Shown here: piece by piece, positions 9,151-21,379 of the stretch
Layout of the letters: every line of letters starts with the position of its first letter
How positions within the stretch are numbered: the first letter of the stretch is position 1
Translations under genes and position numbers: made by a program
Notes under the pieces: generated by a model
The model's input: only the letters and a program-made list of their open reading frames with translations
The model's database searches: none
Told to the model about the DNA's origin: nothing
NCBI GenBank assembly: GCA_019454045.1
Contig: SKCR01032772.1
Span: 992,001-1,056,000 of the forward strand
Direction: 5' to 3'
Length of the DNA: 64,000 bases
DNA from: Zanthoxylum bungeanum
Lineage: Eukaryota; Streptophyta; Magnoliopsida; Sapindales; Rutaceae

Positions 9151-12100
9151 AATTTTAATAAAACATTTTCATCGAGCAATATGATATAAGGTCGTGCATA
9201 AATAAAAGTGTCTTTCGACTTGAACTTTTACATAGTGTTGACGATTCAGATTATACTAGAGTAACTCGTAGTTTTGAACTCTATCTCTGACAACATCACA
9301 CACACAAACCTTTCAGGGTGTAGTCAAAAGCCCGAGCATTACGGCCGTGCTCGTATATCCCAGTATAGTGAATGCTCTAGAAATTTTTGCCTAAAATTTC
9401 ATAAGAAGCGGTCACACTTCTACATTCACATAGGTGAGTCTATCAAGAGTACTCCTGTAGCTAGGTACTCCACTCTACATAGAGTATAGAACACATTAAG
9501 AGTTAAATAACTCATCCTTTTATCGCTTCAGGATATCATGCTCTCAGTATGGAACTCACAAATAAAATAATAGCATGATTCATCATCACTTCATGACTTG
9601 TTATTACCCATTGAACCTATTTTTTGGGATCTCCAGTCTATAAGGTCGGGTTACCATCATAAGTGACTGTCTAATGGCAATAGTTCCATTCTTTTCTAGA
9701 TATTGGATACCTTCTCTTTTGCTAGTCCTTTTATTAAAGGATCAGCTAAATCATCATCAGTACATACATGATCCATTCTTACAGCACCAGAAAATAGGTA
9801 TTCTCTAACTGTACTGTGTATCTACAGTCTCTTACTGTTATAATAACAGTTCTGAATATTTGTAATAGCCCGGTACTATTACAATGGATCAAGAAAACTG
9901 GTATCAGTCTCTCCCATAAAAGGGTATCATAGTAAGCTGCTTAATCAAGCTGCTTCTTCACTAACTGATGCCAGTGGTATCATCTCATACTCAAGTAAAT
10001 ATATCCCTTGGTAGCCTTGGAATCATCCGAAAAGATGTTCCAATTAACATCGATATATCCTTCTCAATAGCATGTCAATGCTCATACCAAGTCTACTAAT
10101 AAATCTACATATAATCCTATAACATATGCAATGTCAAGTCTAGTGTTACCAAAACATAACATCAGTTACCAATGTTGTTCGCATACTCAAATTATCTAAC
10201 ATTGACAGCAATGTTCTTGAACAACTTTACACTAGAGTTATAAGGAGTACATGCAAATTTATTATTAAATTCCATTTTCTGACCAAGTAAATTTTTTATT
10301 CCAAGAATTATACTAGTTTCTTCTAAGTTGTTTCAATTACAGATTTAGAAGACAACATAGAATTCAACACAATTAACAACATGCATATAAAATAAATATA
10401 TCAAAATATAAACATTTCACATGTTGTTTTCAACATTTATAATGCATGTATTTTTCACATTCAATCACTTTAAAAAACATGAGTAAAACATTAGAGGTAG
10501 ATCCCCCACTATTTCCAATTTATCATTGGAGGTCGAGCCCCCACTATTTCTTAATATCAAAGAAATATTTTTCATAGAAACAATATGTTCATATCAATCA
10601 TAAAATTTATATATTTCTATAAATCTTATACTCAAAGTTCTAGGTTCTCAAACCCTTCATATTTAAAAATTTCATAAGATTTAAAGTTCACATCACCAGT
10701 TCTAGCTGCTATAATAGTTTAAGAAACAACTCATCACATTAACTTATTTACAGCTTATACATATAACACGAACAAAGCATAATCATAGTAGACATGACAG
10801 AAAATAACAATGTCTACCCACCATCCCTCGAATCTACCAAACATGTTGATCTCAAAGATCGTAGTAACAAGTTGGTCTTCGGTAAAGTTTGCTTTTGGAG
10901 CAGAACTCTTTAACCGGTAGTTTCGGGCAAGGTGCCCTAATTTGCTACAGTTGTAGCATTGGAACTAACTATCATCATTTCTTGAGGGAGATTAGTGTCC
11001 ATCCAGATTGTTTCATTTTTGGTGATTATGATTCTTGTTATTCCTAAGGTCATAATCATTCATATTGAAACAAAGATCATATATGCATGTATTTAAGACA
11101 GCCTTAATTTTCTATTATTCTTTTGCAGTAAATTCATCATGACAAATATCAAATAATGCATCAAACATACCGTTGAGTATTTGATTCCACATATTTCATC
11201 ATCGTTGTTTTATTAGTTTCAGCAATTGATTCATCTTCATTACCTTCTGCTTATCAATTATGACAGCATTTGCATATGATTCACAGCTCTATGCTTCTCA
11301 CTAACAGCATGTTGAACAAGAAGAGTATCCGTTGAAACGTTGTCTCTCTCCAATGTACATTCAATAAGCAATCGCAGTATAGGAAAAAACACACAATGAG
11401 AACAATCATACTTGTCAGCAAAAGAGTTAGAAAAATAATTAGCAAGCTTTACTCTTCTTCTTCTCTGCCTTAGATGGCAATATCTTTGTTGTTCAGCAGT
11501 TGGCTCAGCCATTATATATACAACAAAATGGGAACAACCTTCAAGTCTCAATTGAGATCAAGCAAAAAAGATATAAGCTGATTAAATCATTGACACATGA
11601 AAGAACCAAACACCATTTATGATGATCCCCACTACTAGCCTACGAGTCTCATATCCTATTCCACTATCAAATTTTGGCATAATCTTTGGGGTAAAATAAA
11701 GGCCACAAGATCAGCACATAAGTTCAAACATGGAACATGATCAAGCCAATCCTAGACAATGAAGTTGCATTTTCTACATATTTAAACCATATATAAGCCA
11801 CATACAGGGACTGTTCGGCTTCCAAAAAAAACCATAAAATTATGATTTCAATAAAAACATATTTTAATCCAAAATCATTCAAATCGGTAAATACATGTCT
11901 AATTCATTATAGGCAATATATACCAAATAATTTCTCAAATATTACTCACAGGATAAGTCTAAAAATTTCAGAATATGACATCAGGCTATCAATCTCAATA
12001 ACCTATATATCTACTCATATTCTAGCAGCATTGAAAAAATTCAATAAATAGTTAATAGTCATCAATTAAATTATAAATGTATTTAAACATTTTCCTTCAG

Positions 12101-12733
12101 CTTCTTGAAATTGTTGACAATTCTAAATAATCATCTCTATACATTAACAGCCATTTCACCATTGCATATTCTAAAAGTTCAACAGCTTCATCAATTTTAC
12201 AGTCTCATCCGCACTCATATTTAGCATAAATGATTTCATCAGAATTATATACTTAAACATGTATATTCAAATACTATAGAGACTTTGATAAAACAAAGTA
12301 AGTCATGCAACATATACACCAAATGTTTTAAAAAAATTATCAATTCTAAAACATCAGCATGACTGTTACCACATGAAAGCTGTTACTTCATGAATATGCT
12401 TACAAAACTACAGCAAAAAAGGTGATCATCTAAATATAAGGAATATCATAAGCATACCAACATAAAATTTATCAAAACATACAATCCCACATGGCTGAAC
12501 ATCTATACCAATAACCATGTATATTTTTTTATGTAAAAGCTTAATTCAAAATAACACTTTGCAGGATGCAAACATCGAATATTCTAATTTCATGAAATCT
12601 GAATATTTGTCAAGACTCAGGATATAAAATATATTAAAGCCAACTTTCTCACAAGCCTATCAATTCCCTTAAAATTCATTTCATGCATAATTTACTTATA
12701 ATTGTACCATAAGAACAGTAACAAATATAGCAG

Positions 12734-12752
12734 ATCGAATTCGTCTTAAAAT
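12734..12752 (-). promoter_or_regulatory. Primer-site-like motif next to the 5' LTR
   Basis: On the minus strand, just inside the 5' LTR, the sequence is ATTTTAAGACGAATTCGAT rather than the common TGGTATCAGAGC. The same motif with three transitions sits at the same place in the copia at 56615 (57741-57758). It is inferred to be a non-standard primer-binding site; the primer is unknown. Confidence 0.4.
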
Positions 12753-13578
12753 TGTTGGAACAATAAGCACAAATTAAAATATTTTTACCGTTCACCAAAG
12801 ATGCAAAAAGTGTATCTGGGTTGAGTCGCGGATCGGTTCGCTTTCTTTAAGACGTTCTGCGGCTCTGCTCGGATTTTGTGCTAGCAGTAATCGGCCCCGA
12901 CGCCCCCAGGATAAAACAAGCCCAGATAAACACTGTCTCAATCGATTTGCACAAAATCGATGGTATACTCACACCCAACACAAAAAACTATTGCTCGGAA
13001 TCTGTGGAATGAATAAACCAGTGAGGCAGCCGGCTTAAAATAATTTGGTTGGAATTGTTTGAAACAAAAATTATTTGTTCTTGGCAAAAAAGTGTTTGAA
13101 AAAATAACTCTCGGCAGAATGACTTCTCTCACAAATGATGTTGAAATTGCTCTCAGTTATCTGTGTGTATTTTTTCTTGTTTCTGTCTCTTGCCCAAATC
13201 TCAAAGCGTGAAGCTCATTATTTTATCTTTTTTCTTATTTTCTTTCTTCTCTATTTCAAATTATGAAGCAGTGAAGTCTTTTTATAAGTAAAAAAAAATA
13301 AACGTTTGAACTTAATTACAAAAAATATTTTGTAATTACTTCTTACGTTTTGCAATTTAAACAAAGTAAAAAACGTGTCAAGAAAAATTAATAAGGCTGT
13401 TACAAATTTTTGAATCTTAATGAAAACGTGTTTAAGAAATTTAATAAGAAAATCTGTTACAAACCTTTGAATAAAATTTATCATGGATGTTTAAAGTATT
13501 TTTCTCCAAATTAATTTTTGTAAAAACACATTTAATCTCAAACATGTAACTCCTTTATTCAAATTCATATTTACAACA
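12753..13578 (-). repeat. 5' LTR of the young copia
   Basis: 826 bp, the pair of 8310-9138. Differences seen are one A/T change near 12782, single-base deletions near 12960 and 13517, and one deletion in an A-run near 13541. Confidence 0.93.
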
Positions 13579-13583
13579 GTTAA

Positions 13584-13953
13584 GGATTTAAGATGATTTT
13601 TTATTTAAATTCAAAACTTAGAAAGAAATTTGTGATTTTTGACAAATCTCGGCACATTCTAACAGATTATCGTCTCTACTATCAATTTTCGATTGTTAAC
13701 TAGAACATGCAATAGATGGTGTAGTTACCATAATACCAAACAAAGCCTTAAACACACATCCATATGAGAAGATAAATGAATCCATCTCAAAAGTTGCATT
13801 AATACATGTTTATGTTAGAAGATTACTTTAATAAGAGATAAATTTTACTTGATGTTGATGTTATATTATTTTCATATCAACAAGAATTATTCTTTGACGT
13901 TAATTTTATTTTAATGTTATAGAGATGTGTATTGATGATTCACAAGAATCAAA
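13584..13953. other. AT-rich spacer, no gene seen
   Basis: Non-coding DNA between two copia insertions. I see no repeat or coding signature. Confidence 0.6.
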
Positions 13954-14267
13954 TGTTGTGATTTTCTAATTATTGAAGAATATTTTATGAGGAAAATCTA
14001 TTTTTATTACTACTTAAATATAATTTACAGAGACAAATACTATACAAAAAAAAAAAAAGCCTCTCACTAAACACTTTTTAATTTCTCTTTATTTGGAACA
14101 TATATTGTTAGGATGCTTAAGCTCTCAAATGAGAGTTCTATTTGTAGGCCAAACACATAACTCGAAAGTCAATAAAAAATAAAAATAAAGCCCACCGAAA
14201 GCCACCGAAAGGTGATATTAAGTATCCGAAAGTTGATATCAACCATTTCTGCATCAAGCCAAAAACA
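13954..14267 (-). repeat. 3' LTR of the old Tork copia
   Basis: 314 bp, alignable with 21073-21379 over its whole length but with many substitutions. Shared landmarks are CTCAAATGAGA and the end GCATCAAGCCAAAAACA, here at 14251-14267. Confidence 0.8.
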
Positions 14268-14289
14268 ATTGTATTCTGTCTGTTTGAGA

Positions 14290-15640
14290 ATGATACATTG
14301 AGTTCTTGCTCAAATCAACAACACTCCGACTATTATAATATATCTTGTATTCTGTCTGTTTGATCCATAGTTCTTAGAGAAATCTCTTTAATCACAACAT
14401 TTATCTCCCTGCTTCTGTTGCTACAATATACTATACTTATGTTGTGGATAATGCAATACATCTTTGCAATCTTGACTGCCATGACTCAGCTCCCTCTGTA
14501 AAAGTGTAAATAAATCTTGATGTAGATTTCCTACCATTAAGATCTCCTGCATAACCTTTCAATATTGCATCAGCTCCCCCGTAGCATAAACATAACTTCG
14601 ATATACCCTTGAGGTATCTGAGAATCCATTTGACTACTTCATAGTGTTCTTTTCCTCGATTAGAGAGAAAACAACACACTACACCCACTGCGTGAGAAAT
14701 ATCTAGCCTGATACATACCATTGCATACAATAGGCTTCCAACTGCTAAGAATAAGGTATTGATGAAATCTCATATATCTCTTTCTTGGATGAGGGGAACA
14801 AACTCTTACTCAGTTTGAAGTGGTGAGCCGATGGAATGCTGACAGGTATGGCATTTTGTATGTTGAATTTCTTGATCACTCGTTCAATATAATTCTCTTG
14901 TGATAGCCATAACCTTATGTTCTTTTTGTCTCGAACTATGTGCATTCCCAAAATCTGTTGAGCTGGTCACATGTCTTTTATGTCAAAAGACTTGGAGAGT
15001 TCCTTCTTCAGCTGGTCGATTTTCGATGCATCTTATCCAACGATCAACATGTCATCTACATATAATAGAAGAGTAATGAAATTTCCTTCAAGAAACTTTT
15101 GAATGTAAACACATTGGTCTGCATCAGTTCTTTTATAGCCTCTTGACTAACCATGAGCGAATCAAACTTTTTGTATCATTGTCTTGGTGCTTGCTTGAGG
15201 TCGCACAAACTCTTCTTTAGCTTGCAAACAAGGTTCTCTTTTCCTGAAACCTTAACACCTTCTAGCTGCTCTATAAAAAAAATTTCTTCATGTAGATCAC
15301 CAAGAAGAAATGTTAATTTGATATCCATCTGTTTAAGCTCTAGGTTCAATCTGGCTACCAATTCTAGGATAACTCGTATTTATCTCATAAGTATGATTTT
15401 TCTGCATATATTCTATTTCATCTTGCATTGCTTGCAGCTATTTTCCTTTGTCTTTATGAGATATAAATTCTTGAAAATTCTCTGACTCCCCCTTATCAAT
15501 AAGCAGAATATAGTCAGATTTTGAATATCTAGTTGATAGAATTCAGCCTTGCTCAGATCTTCGTACCTGAGCTTTATTGGTTTCTGAAGGTCTGTCTTCA
15601 TCCAGATCTGTGAATGATCCTGTAACCTCTGATGGAGCAG
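14290..15640 (-). pseudogene. Reverse transcriptase-RNase H remnant (Tork)
   Basis: On the minus strand the RT part includes LNLELKQMDIKLTFLLGD and LVCKLKKSLCDLKQAPRQ near 15361-15176. The catalytic YVDD codons survive at 15062-15051. The RNase H part MYAMVCIRLDIS...WILRYLKG...CIALSTT lies at 14730-14437, and a frameshifted continuation with ATEAG and NSMYH runs to about 14280. Multiple stops and frameshifts make it non-functional. The 5' part of RT is cut by the insertion starting near 15640. Confidence 0.85.
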
Positions 15641-16910
15641 TGCCGTGAGATTATCATACCGCAAGTATACAATGGCAAATTTTAGTAAAGGATGAATAAA
15701 AAGTGTCGAACCCACAGAGAATGAAATCAAATTCACACTAAGTACTATAATTAATAAACTTAACTTTATTTAGAAATCAATTTAAAATAAACTAAATTAA
15801 AATTAAAAACTAAATAAACGAAAAGTCAAAACATTTTAATTAAGAAAGACCAGGATGAGATGAATTCTAAAGTCTGATTTCAGCTAACTATCCCCTATGT
15901 ATTTGTCATGCTAATCAATTATTACTCAATTTCTTAGTTTATAAGCCAAGAATCCTAAATTATTCTAATATCTCTCCCAAGTGCCGAGTGAAAATATTAT
16001 TAATTATTGACTTCGATATCCCTATAATAATCTAGTAATTAACAATTCATTACGCTCTGTGATTCTTTATTAACGACTTCAAATGAATTATAAGCCTCCC
16101 GAACTCTATAAAACTCATAGGTTATATTTTCTAGATCCTATTCAAAATCCATTTTCCCGGGTAATATATTCTAAATGTGGAATCATCTAATTTGTGGCCA
16201 GCAAACTAGAAGCATTAAAGACAAGAAAATATCCGTAAACTGATTTAAAACTTCATAATATTTAATTAGCAATCAAACAAATAGGTTCAAGCATAGGCTA
16301 CATCATCCTCTAAAATAAGAAAATTAGTTCATGACTAAATAAAAGAACAATGAAAACAGATTCAAGAATATTTTGGACATCAAAAGAGTTTAAAGAAAGA
16401 AACTAGAAGATAGAACTCGAATCAAATCCCTTCGTCTTCGGACGTCACTACCTTCGTCTCGTCTTCTTGCTCTTCAATCCTCTCATTGGATCTCTCTAAA
16501 TTATGTGTTTTGAGCTCTTTTGTTGAGTATAATTGTCTCTACCATGATTTTGGATGCACCATGTATTTATAGGGAAGTTTGGGGAGTCTTTGTGAGTAGA
16601 TTTTCTAGTCTGAAAATTGTCAGGGGCGTCGCGATGCCAGATTTTATGAAATTCTGGTGCATTTTTTTATGATGATGGCGTCGCGATGTCAACTTCTCGG
16701 CCAGAATGTATTGCTTTGCATATTTTTCCTTTCCTGTGTGTTTCATTTGCATCTTTAAGCTTCCAAAACACGTACTTTAGCCTCAAAATCTATGTTCTAA
16801 TGCTTCTTATCAATAAAAAATAAAACAAACTACAAAATACGTAAAATGGCAGGAAACTAACAAAATAATAAGTTAGTGATATATGGATAAGTGGGTATAA
16901 ACCACACTTA
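15640..16910. mobile_element. Unidentified 1.27-kb non-coding insertion
   Basis: It sits in the Tork pol where coding resumes on both sides: the left boundary is near GCAGTGCCGTGAG, the right near CACACTTATCAAG. It contains a phrase CGAACCCACAGAGAATG near 15708-15724 that I associate with a dispersed non-coding repeat of many plant genomes, and an imperfect hairpin (AGTGG/CCAC) about 15 bp from the right end. No long terminal inverted repeat, LTR pair or clear target duplication is visible, so I cannot assign a class. Confidence 0.55.
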
Positions 16911-17710
16911 TCAAGTAGGTTGCGGCTCTTTCTTCTCTTATTTTACTTTTGGGATTTCATTATGCACTTCATCATTATCTGTGGTCAATTGTGCTGGTGT
17001 TATATATGAATTTGAATCAATTCTATCGTCACTGGAATTAGGAGATATTGTGGGCTTTTCAATGTCTTTTCTTATCTAGTCTTCATAAAACACTATATCC
17101 CTACTTCTGATGATCTTTTTTTCTTCGGGTCCCATAACTTGTATCTGAACACCTCGTCTTCATAGCCTATAAAGATGCATGAAGTAGTTCTTACATCGAG
17201 CTTTTGCTTGAGCTCTTTGGATGCATGTGAAAAAGTTAAACAATCGAATACTCTCACGTGAGAGTAAATGAGATTTTTGTCAGACCATATTTTCTCCGAA
17301 ACTTTAAAATTCAATGGTATTGATGGTTCGAACAACTTCTCCCCAAAATGGCTTTGGCAACTTAGCCATACTGATCGCACTTCTGACTTTTTCCATAATG
17401 GTGCGTTCATTCTTTCGGCAACACTATTATATCGTGGGGTATGTGAGACTGTCTTCTCGTGTCGAATATCTTGTCTTCCACAGTAGGCATCGAATTCTAT
17501 GGAAATGTATCTGCCTTCATTGTCTGTGCGGAGGCACTTTAGCTTTTTTCTTATTTCAAGCTCTACCATGGCATGAAATGGTTTGAAATAATCCAAGACT
17601 CGATCATTCATCTTCAAGAAATACATCCACACTTTCTGAGAAGCATCATCAATGAAAGTCATAAAATATTTGTTACCGCCTAGTGAGTTAACCTCCAATG
17701 GACCACAAAC
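16911..17710 (-). pseudogene. Integrase core remnant (Tork)
   Basis: The main frame, 17698-17093, reads LGGNKYFMTFIDDAS, LRTDNEGRYIS and later VFDCLTFSHAS. It keeps the DD region with TFIDD and LRTDNEG of copia integrases, but HNG/RNRT-type sites are altered (RYNSVAERMN). It begins in the coding region that was split by the solo LTR on its 5' side and ends before the 15640-16910 insertion. Confidence 0.85.
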
Positions 17711-19074
17711 TGTTAGCGATATATTCTCAAGATAAATTTTGATGATGCGACACTAGAAGTCTTCGACGTGCATTGGCGGACATTACAAAAAGATGTCGAA
17801 GCAATAAATGATGAAGAGCAATGGATGTGAAGACTCAAAAGCTTAAATGTAGTATATCTTGTGTGGTCTTAGCTTAGAGATCTCTTTATAAGTGGGTTGA
17901 TAATCTAAGTCTCTAAGCTCATATGACTCATATGCATATTCATTTAGATGCATTAGGGTTATGTGTAAAATACTTTCAACTTTCATATCCTGCATTTTCT
18001 GCACTGGGATGGGCATACTGGCCTCCCACACCGATATACCAGTGACTCTGCTCTACATTAGGCAGATTTGCATGCTTTATGGAAACAAGCTACTTCATAC
18101 CGATCTCATATACCGGTCAACCGGAGTTTGCATAGCCACTGGAATCGGGACGACCCATACTGTTGAGCACGCGGGCATACCGGCCTCTATACCAACGAGC
18201 AATCCGGTGCGCTTGAATCTTTAATGGTAATATAGCCATTTTACTTTGGCATACTGGCCTCAGACAGAGAGCGATAGATGTATTTCTCTTTCTCTATAAA
18301 TTGAGCCTCAATTTCATTTTTTTCAATCTCTTCAACCTTTATATAATTTCTTTTAAGGTAAAAACAGAGAATTAAACAAAACCTTCATCATCATACACTC
18401 TCATACTCAAGCTCATGCATTACACTTTCATTATCATTTGTAGTGAGCTTAGATTTCTTGGATTAGCAACTCACACTTAAATCTTCTTATCATTTTGTTA
18501 GTGCCCAAGTTATACTTTAAATTTACATTTTCAAACACTTGTGGTTGTAAAGTCCCTTGTTGAGTGGGTATACTCAAAAGGAAAATTTGTGTAAAGGTTG
18601 TGAGTGAGCCTATGAACAAATATAATTGTAAAGGTTTAAGAGTGAGTCATTGAAAAACTCTTGTGTAAATGTTTGGAGTGAACCTATGAGACAAAACTCT
18701 TGGTTGCGAGTGAGCCACGAAAAACTCGATGTAAGTTGAGGATTCAACTTAGTGGAAATCTTCAAGTGTGGCTTGAGAGATTTGACGTAGGTAAAAAATT
18801 GGCTAAACCACTATAAATCTCCGGTGTCAATTTCTCTATCCTCTAACTCTTAATTATTGCAAGTTTATTTTAGTATTTGCATATTAATTAGTAACTTGCA
18901 TATTGGTGATATTTTGTAAATGTGAAATTTATTGATATGTTTAATTGGTAAAACTACTAGCTTAGTAGCGTAAAATTGGCAAGAAATTTTATTTCGCAAT
19001 ATTAGTCCATTACTCAATTCACCTCTCCTCCTGGGTGTAGAGATTGTTTGTTGTGTGCTTGTAGGTAATTTCAA
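17711..19074 (+). mobile_element. Solo LTR in the Tork integrase (SIRE/Maximus-like)
   Basis: This segment splits the codons for CGPLEVNSLGG from the upstream LIYTD part of the older element. It is homologous to the solo LTR at 53591-55023: both start TGTT(A/G)GCGA, share AGATGCATTAGG, a U3 with repeated ATACCGGT-like words, a TATA-like CTATAAAT (18293-18300), and the U5 phrase GACGTAGG...ACCACTATAAATC. No internal region or second LTR is present. The right end is slightly eroded and I do not see the CAAAC target duplication expected from the left flank (17706-17710). The subfamily assignment rests on the U5 phrase only. Confidence 0.75.
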
Positions 19075-20620
19075 TAGTATATCAGATTAAGCAATTTTCA
19101 TCTTTTCATAGAAGAAAAAATAAAGGAGATTTTATGTTGTTTTCCAAATAGACAGTGATTATAAGGATATAATGCAGCATTCTTGGAAACAGTGATAAGA
19201 TCATTCTTATCAGGTAGACAACTCTTTCTCATTTATGTGACCGAGTTTCTAGTGCCACAGATTCTAAGAAGCCTCTCGTTCAATTATATTAAGGCCATAT
19301 GCACACATCCTTACATGAGTATTGTATAAAGTGCCGCAAATATGTCATTGGGTGACAATCATGAAACTTTTTATTATTCTCCATGTGCCACTGCTAAAGT
19401 GATTGTCATAGCTTTGCTTGTCAATGGACATCCCTAAAAGTAAATTTATCCAAAGTTCTGGAACATGTCGGACATCCTTCAGGGTTATTGTACACCCGAC
19501 ATTTGTCTGTATCTGAACATCATCAATTCCCACGATCTCAGAGGAACTGGTATTTCCCATCTTCTCGGTACCAAAGTCTCATGCTTTATATGTTGTGAAA
19601 AAATCTCTATGAGAAGTAACATGATAAGATATTACAGTATCTACCACCCACTCAATATTTTGGCTTGATGTGTGAAGGCTTGTCTATTCTTGAATGGAAC
19701 AAATAGCTACATCTCTTGAGACAGTGACAAGTGTCTTTCCATCATTATTCTTTAGCTGGGAAATGCCTTGAAACTACTCTCATTGTAATTTTTGGCAATT
19801 CTTCTTTAAGTGTCATTATATGCCACAATGATAGCACTTATTAGTAGGCTTCCTTTTGCCTATGGATCTATATCTATTTTTGCTTCTGCCTCTCCCTCTA
19901 CTTCGATTTCTATCTCATTGTCTTCCTCAATTTTCCGTGATGAGGGCTTGTGTCTAATCTATGCCAATATTTTTTCTCATTGTCTCTTCATTTGACAAGC
20001 CATCTTTAACAATAGATATGGTAAGTTTGCCACCGGGAATCGAATTGTTGAGAGAAACCATCAATGTCTCTTAATTATCGGAAAGAGAACTGAGAAGTAG
20101 GAATGGTTGTACTTCATCTTCAAGCTGCATGTCTAATGCAGATGACTGATTCACTAGGCTCTAAGACTCATTTGTGTGCTCGAAAACTGAAGTTCCACTC
20201 CTTAACTTCAAATTCACCAAAAGCCTCATTAACAAGGTCTTATTCTGAGCAGTCTTGACATGGTACACGCTTTCTAATTTCGTCCATAATTCATAGGTAT
20301 ATATATCATGCACTATATGATGAAAAATATTATGGTCGATCCACTGTCAAATCTGATCGAGGGTCATCTTATTGAGTTTCTTCCAATCATTTTCTTTAAT
20401 AAAATCTGGTTTCACTCTTTTTTCTTCAATCATATCCAATAGATCTTTGTAATTCGGAAGATCTTCCATTCGGGGCTTCCAGAGTGAATAATTAGTCATC
20501 GTCAGCTTGATCATAACACCTGCTCTTTCATTTCCATTTTTGAGTTTAAACTTTAAAATGACCAAATCAATAAATTTGGTGCTGATTTACACAAAACATA
20601 AGTCATCGTTACTTCCAAAA
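19075..20620 (-). pseudogene. Gag-protease and pre-integrase remnant (Tork)
   Basis: On the minus strand gag is recognised from LTMTNYSLWKPRMEDLPNYK at 20565-20347, a knuckle relic KCYHCG...HLKKNC near 19835-19785, and the pre-integrase/protease tail VGCTITLKDVRHVPELWINL within 19560-19345. The frame is broken by stops at several places, including inside the knuckle. The genes would have encoded capsid, nucleocapsid and protease. Confidence 0.8.
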
Positions 20621-20774
20621 CAGTCGAAATATGTAGATCTGACCATTCACTTGCCCAAATCCAACACTGGTATCAATTTATAAATTTCAAAACTTCTGTA
20701 AGATTTGGCCAATATGTCAATTTCAGAGATTACGAGTGGCAATCCGAAATTTCACAAGTACGCTGACATAGTAG

Positions 20775-20860
20775 ACACGTGGCAGATGACATGTCAACAT
20801 GTGGCAGATGACATGTCAACACGTGGCAGATGACATGTCAAACATGTGGCAGATGAGACG
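20775..20860 (-). repeat. 22-bp tandem repeats in the Tork leader
   Basis: Three and a half copies of a 22-bp unit built on ACGTGGCAGATGACATGTCA lie between the 5' LTR and gag. They are GC-richer than the flanks and include CACGTG-like and GACATGTC palindromes. Confidence 0.85.
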
Positions 20861-21054
20861 ACAGTTGACATGTCGGTGATGTGGCATCTGACGTGGCCAT
20901 CTTCAACCAACCCTGTGGCGCATGCAGCACGTGGGATTCACGCGCTCTTCACTGACCGGTGCGTGCGTATGTTTTTTATCTCAGTTTGATCACAAAACTT
21001 GAATTTGCTTAGCCGAGTCTCACTCTTTTGGCTTCAGGACCCCAACATACAATC

Positions 21055-21070
21055 AAAGTTCATGATACCA
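21055..21070 (-). promoter_or_regulatory. Primer-binding site of the Tork copia
   Basis: TGGTATCATGAACTTT on the minus strand starts two bases inside the 5' LTR. Its first eight bases match the complement of the initiator-Met tRNA 3' end. Confidence 0.65.
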
Positions 21071-21072
21071 CT

Positions 21073-21379
21073 TGTTATTATTCTCTTATCACAGAAGAAT
21101 ATTTAATGAAGAGAAAGTACTTCTATTATTACTTGAATATAATTTATTAAGATTACAAACTCTATACAAAGAAAACCTCACTAAACACTCTCTAAGTTCT
21201 CTTACGTGGAACTTGTATATAGTTGTGATGCTTAAACTCTCAAATGAGAATTCTATTTATAGGCCAAACACATGACTCGAAAGTCAACAATAAAAACAAA
21301 ACCCACTTAAAGCTAACGAAGATGTGATATTAAGTAGCCTAAAATTGATATGAACAATTTCTACATCAAGCCAAAAACA
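21073..21379 (-). repeat. 5' LTR of the old Tork copia
   Basis: 307 bp, pair of 13954-14267. The flanks (TCAAA left of the element, GTTGG right) do not match, so the target duplication is lost or the ends are from different copies. Confidence 0.78.

Larger units (their letters stand above)
9139..12752 (-). pseudogene. Decayed gag-pol interior of the young copia
   Basis: Only relics are readable on the minus strand. A Cx2Cx4Hx4-type knuckle CYNCSKLGHLARN lies near 10917-10961. It is followed by a GWWVD protease-like stretch near 10783-10834, whose expected DSGA is lost. Scraps of the RT/RNase H region occur near 9900-10200, and the pol C-terminal LADPLIKGLAKEK lies at about 9708-9760. The stretch 10980-12730 towards the 5' LTR is AT-rich with no frame I can assign. 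Everything between protease and late RT appears deleted or degraded. The roughly 560 bp before the purine tract is a 3' non-coding region that resembles the equivalent part of the copia at 56615-62775. Confidence 0.75.
8310..13578 (-). mobile_element. Young, coding-defective Ty1/copia retrotransposon
   Basis: Two LTRs (8310-9138 and 12753-13578) enclose 3.6 kb, and the whole is flanked by a perfect 5-bp target duplication GTTAA (8305-8309 and 13579-13583). The termini are TGTTG...CAACA. Orientation is minus: a purine tract AAGTGGGGGAT adjoins the LTR at 9139-9149, a TATAAAAAG box lies in each LTR on the minus strand, and the gag knuckle and RNase H tail read on the minus strand. I count one substitution and three single-base indels between the LTRs over about 827 bp, so insertion was recent. 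The internal region nevertheless lacks recognisable integrase and most of reverse transcriptase and is full of stops. The element must have been moved by proteins supplied from elsewhere. Confidence 0.93.
13954..21379 (-). mobile_element. Old Tnt1/Tork-type copia, twice interrupted
   Basis: Two short diverged LTRs (13954-14267 and 21073-21379, TGTTTTTGGC...AACA on the minus strand) bracket a complete but decayed gag-protease-integrase-RT-RNase H order. A degenerate initiator-Met tRNA primer site lies beside the 5' LTR. Protein relics (LRYLKG, SWQSRLQ, LEVNSLGGNKYF, VGCTITLKDVRHVP) are of the Tnt1/Tork kind. Many stops and frameshifts, LTR divergence and loss of a target duplication show great age. 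Two later insertions split it: 15640-16910 and the solo LTR at 17711-19074. Confidence 0.88.

Noticed and set aside
17268..17586. Plus-strand frames opposite the integrase
   Set aside because: Antisense shadows of the copia integrase, which is recognised on the minus strand.
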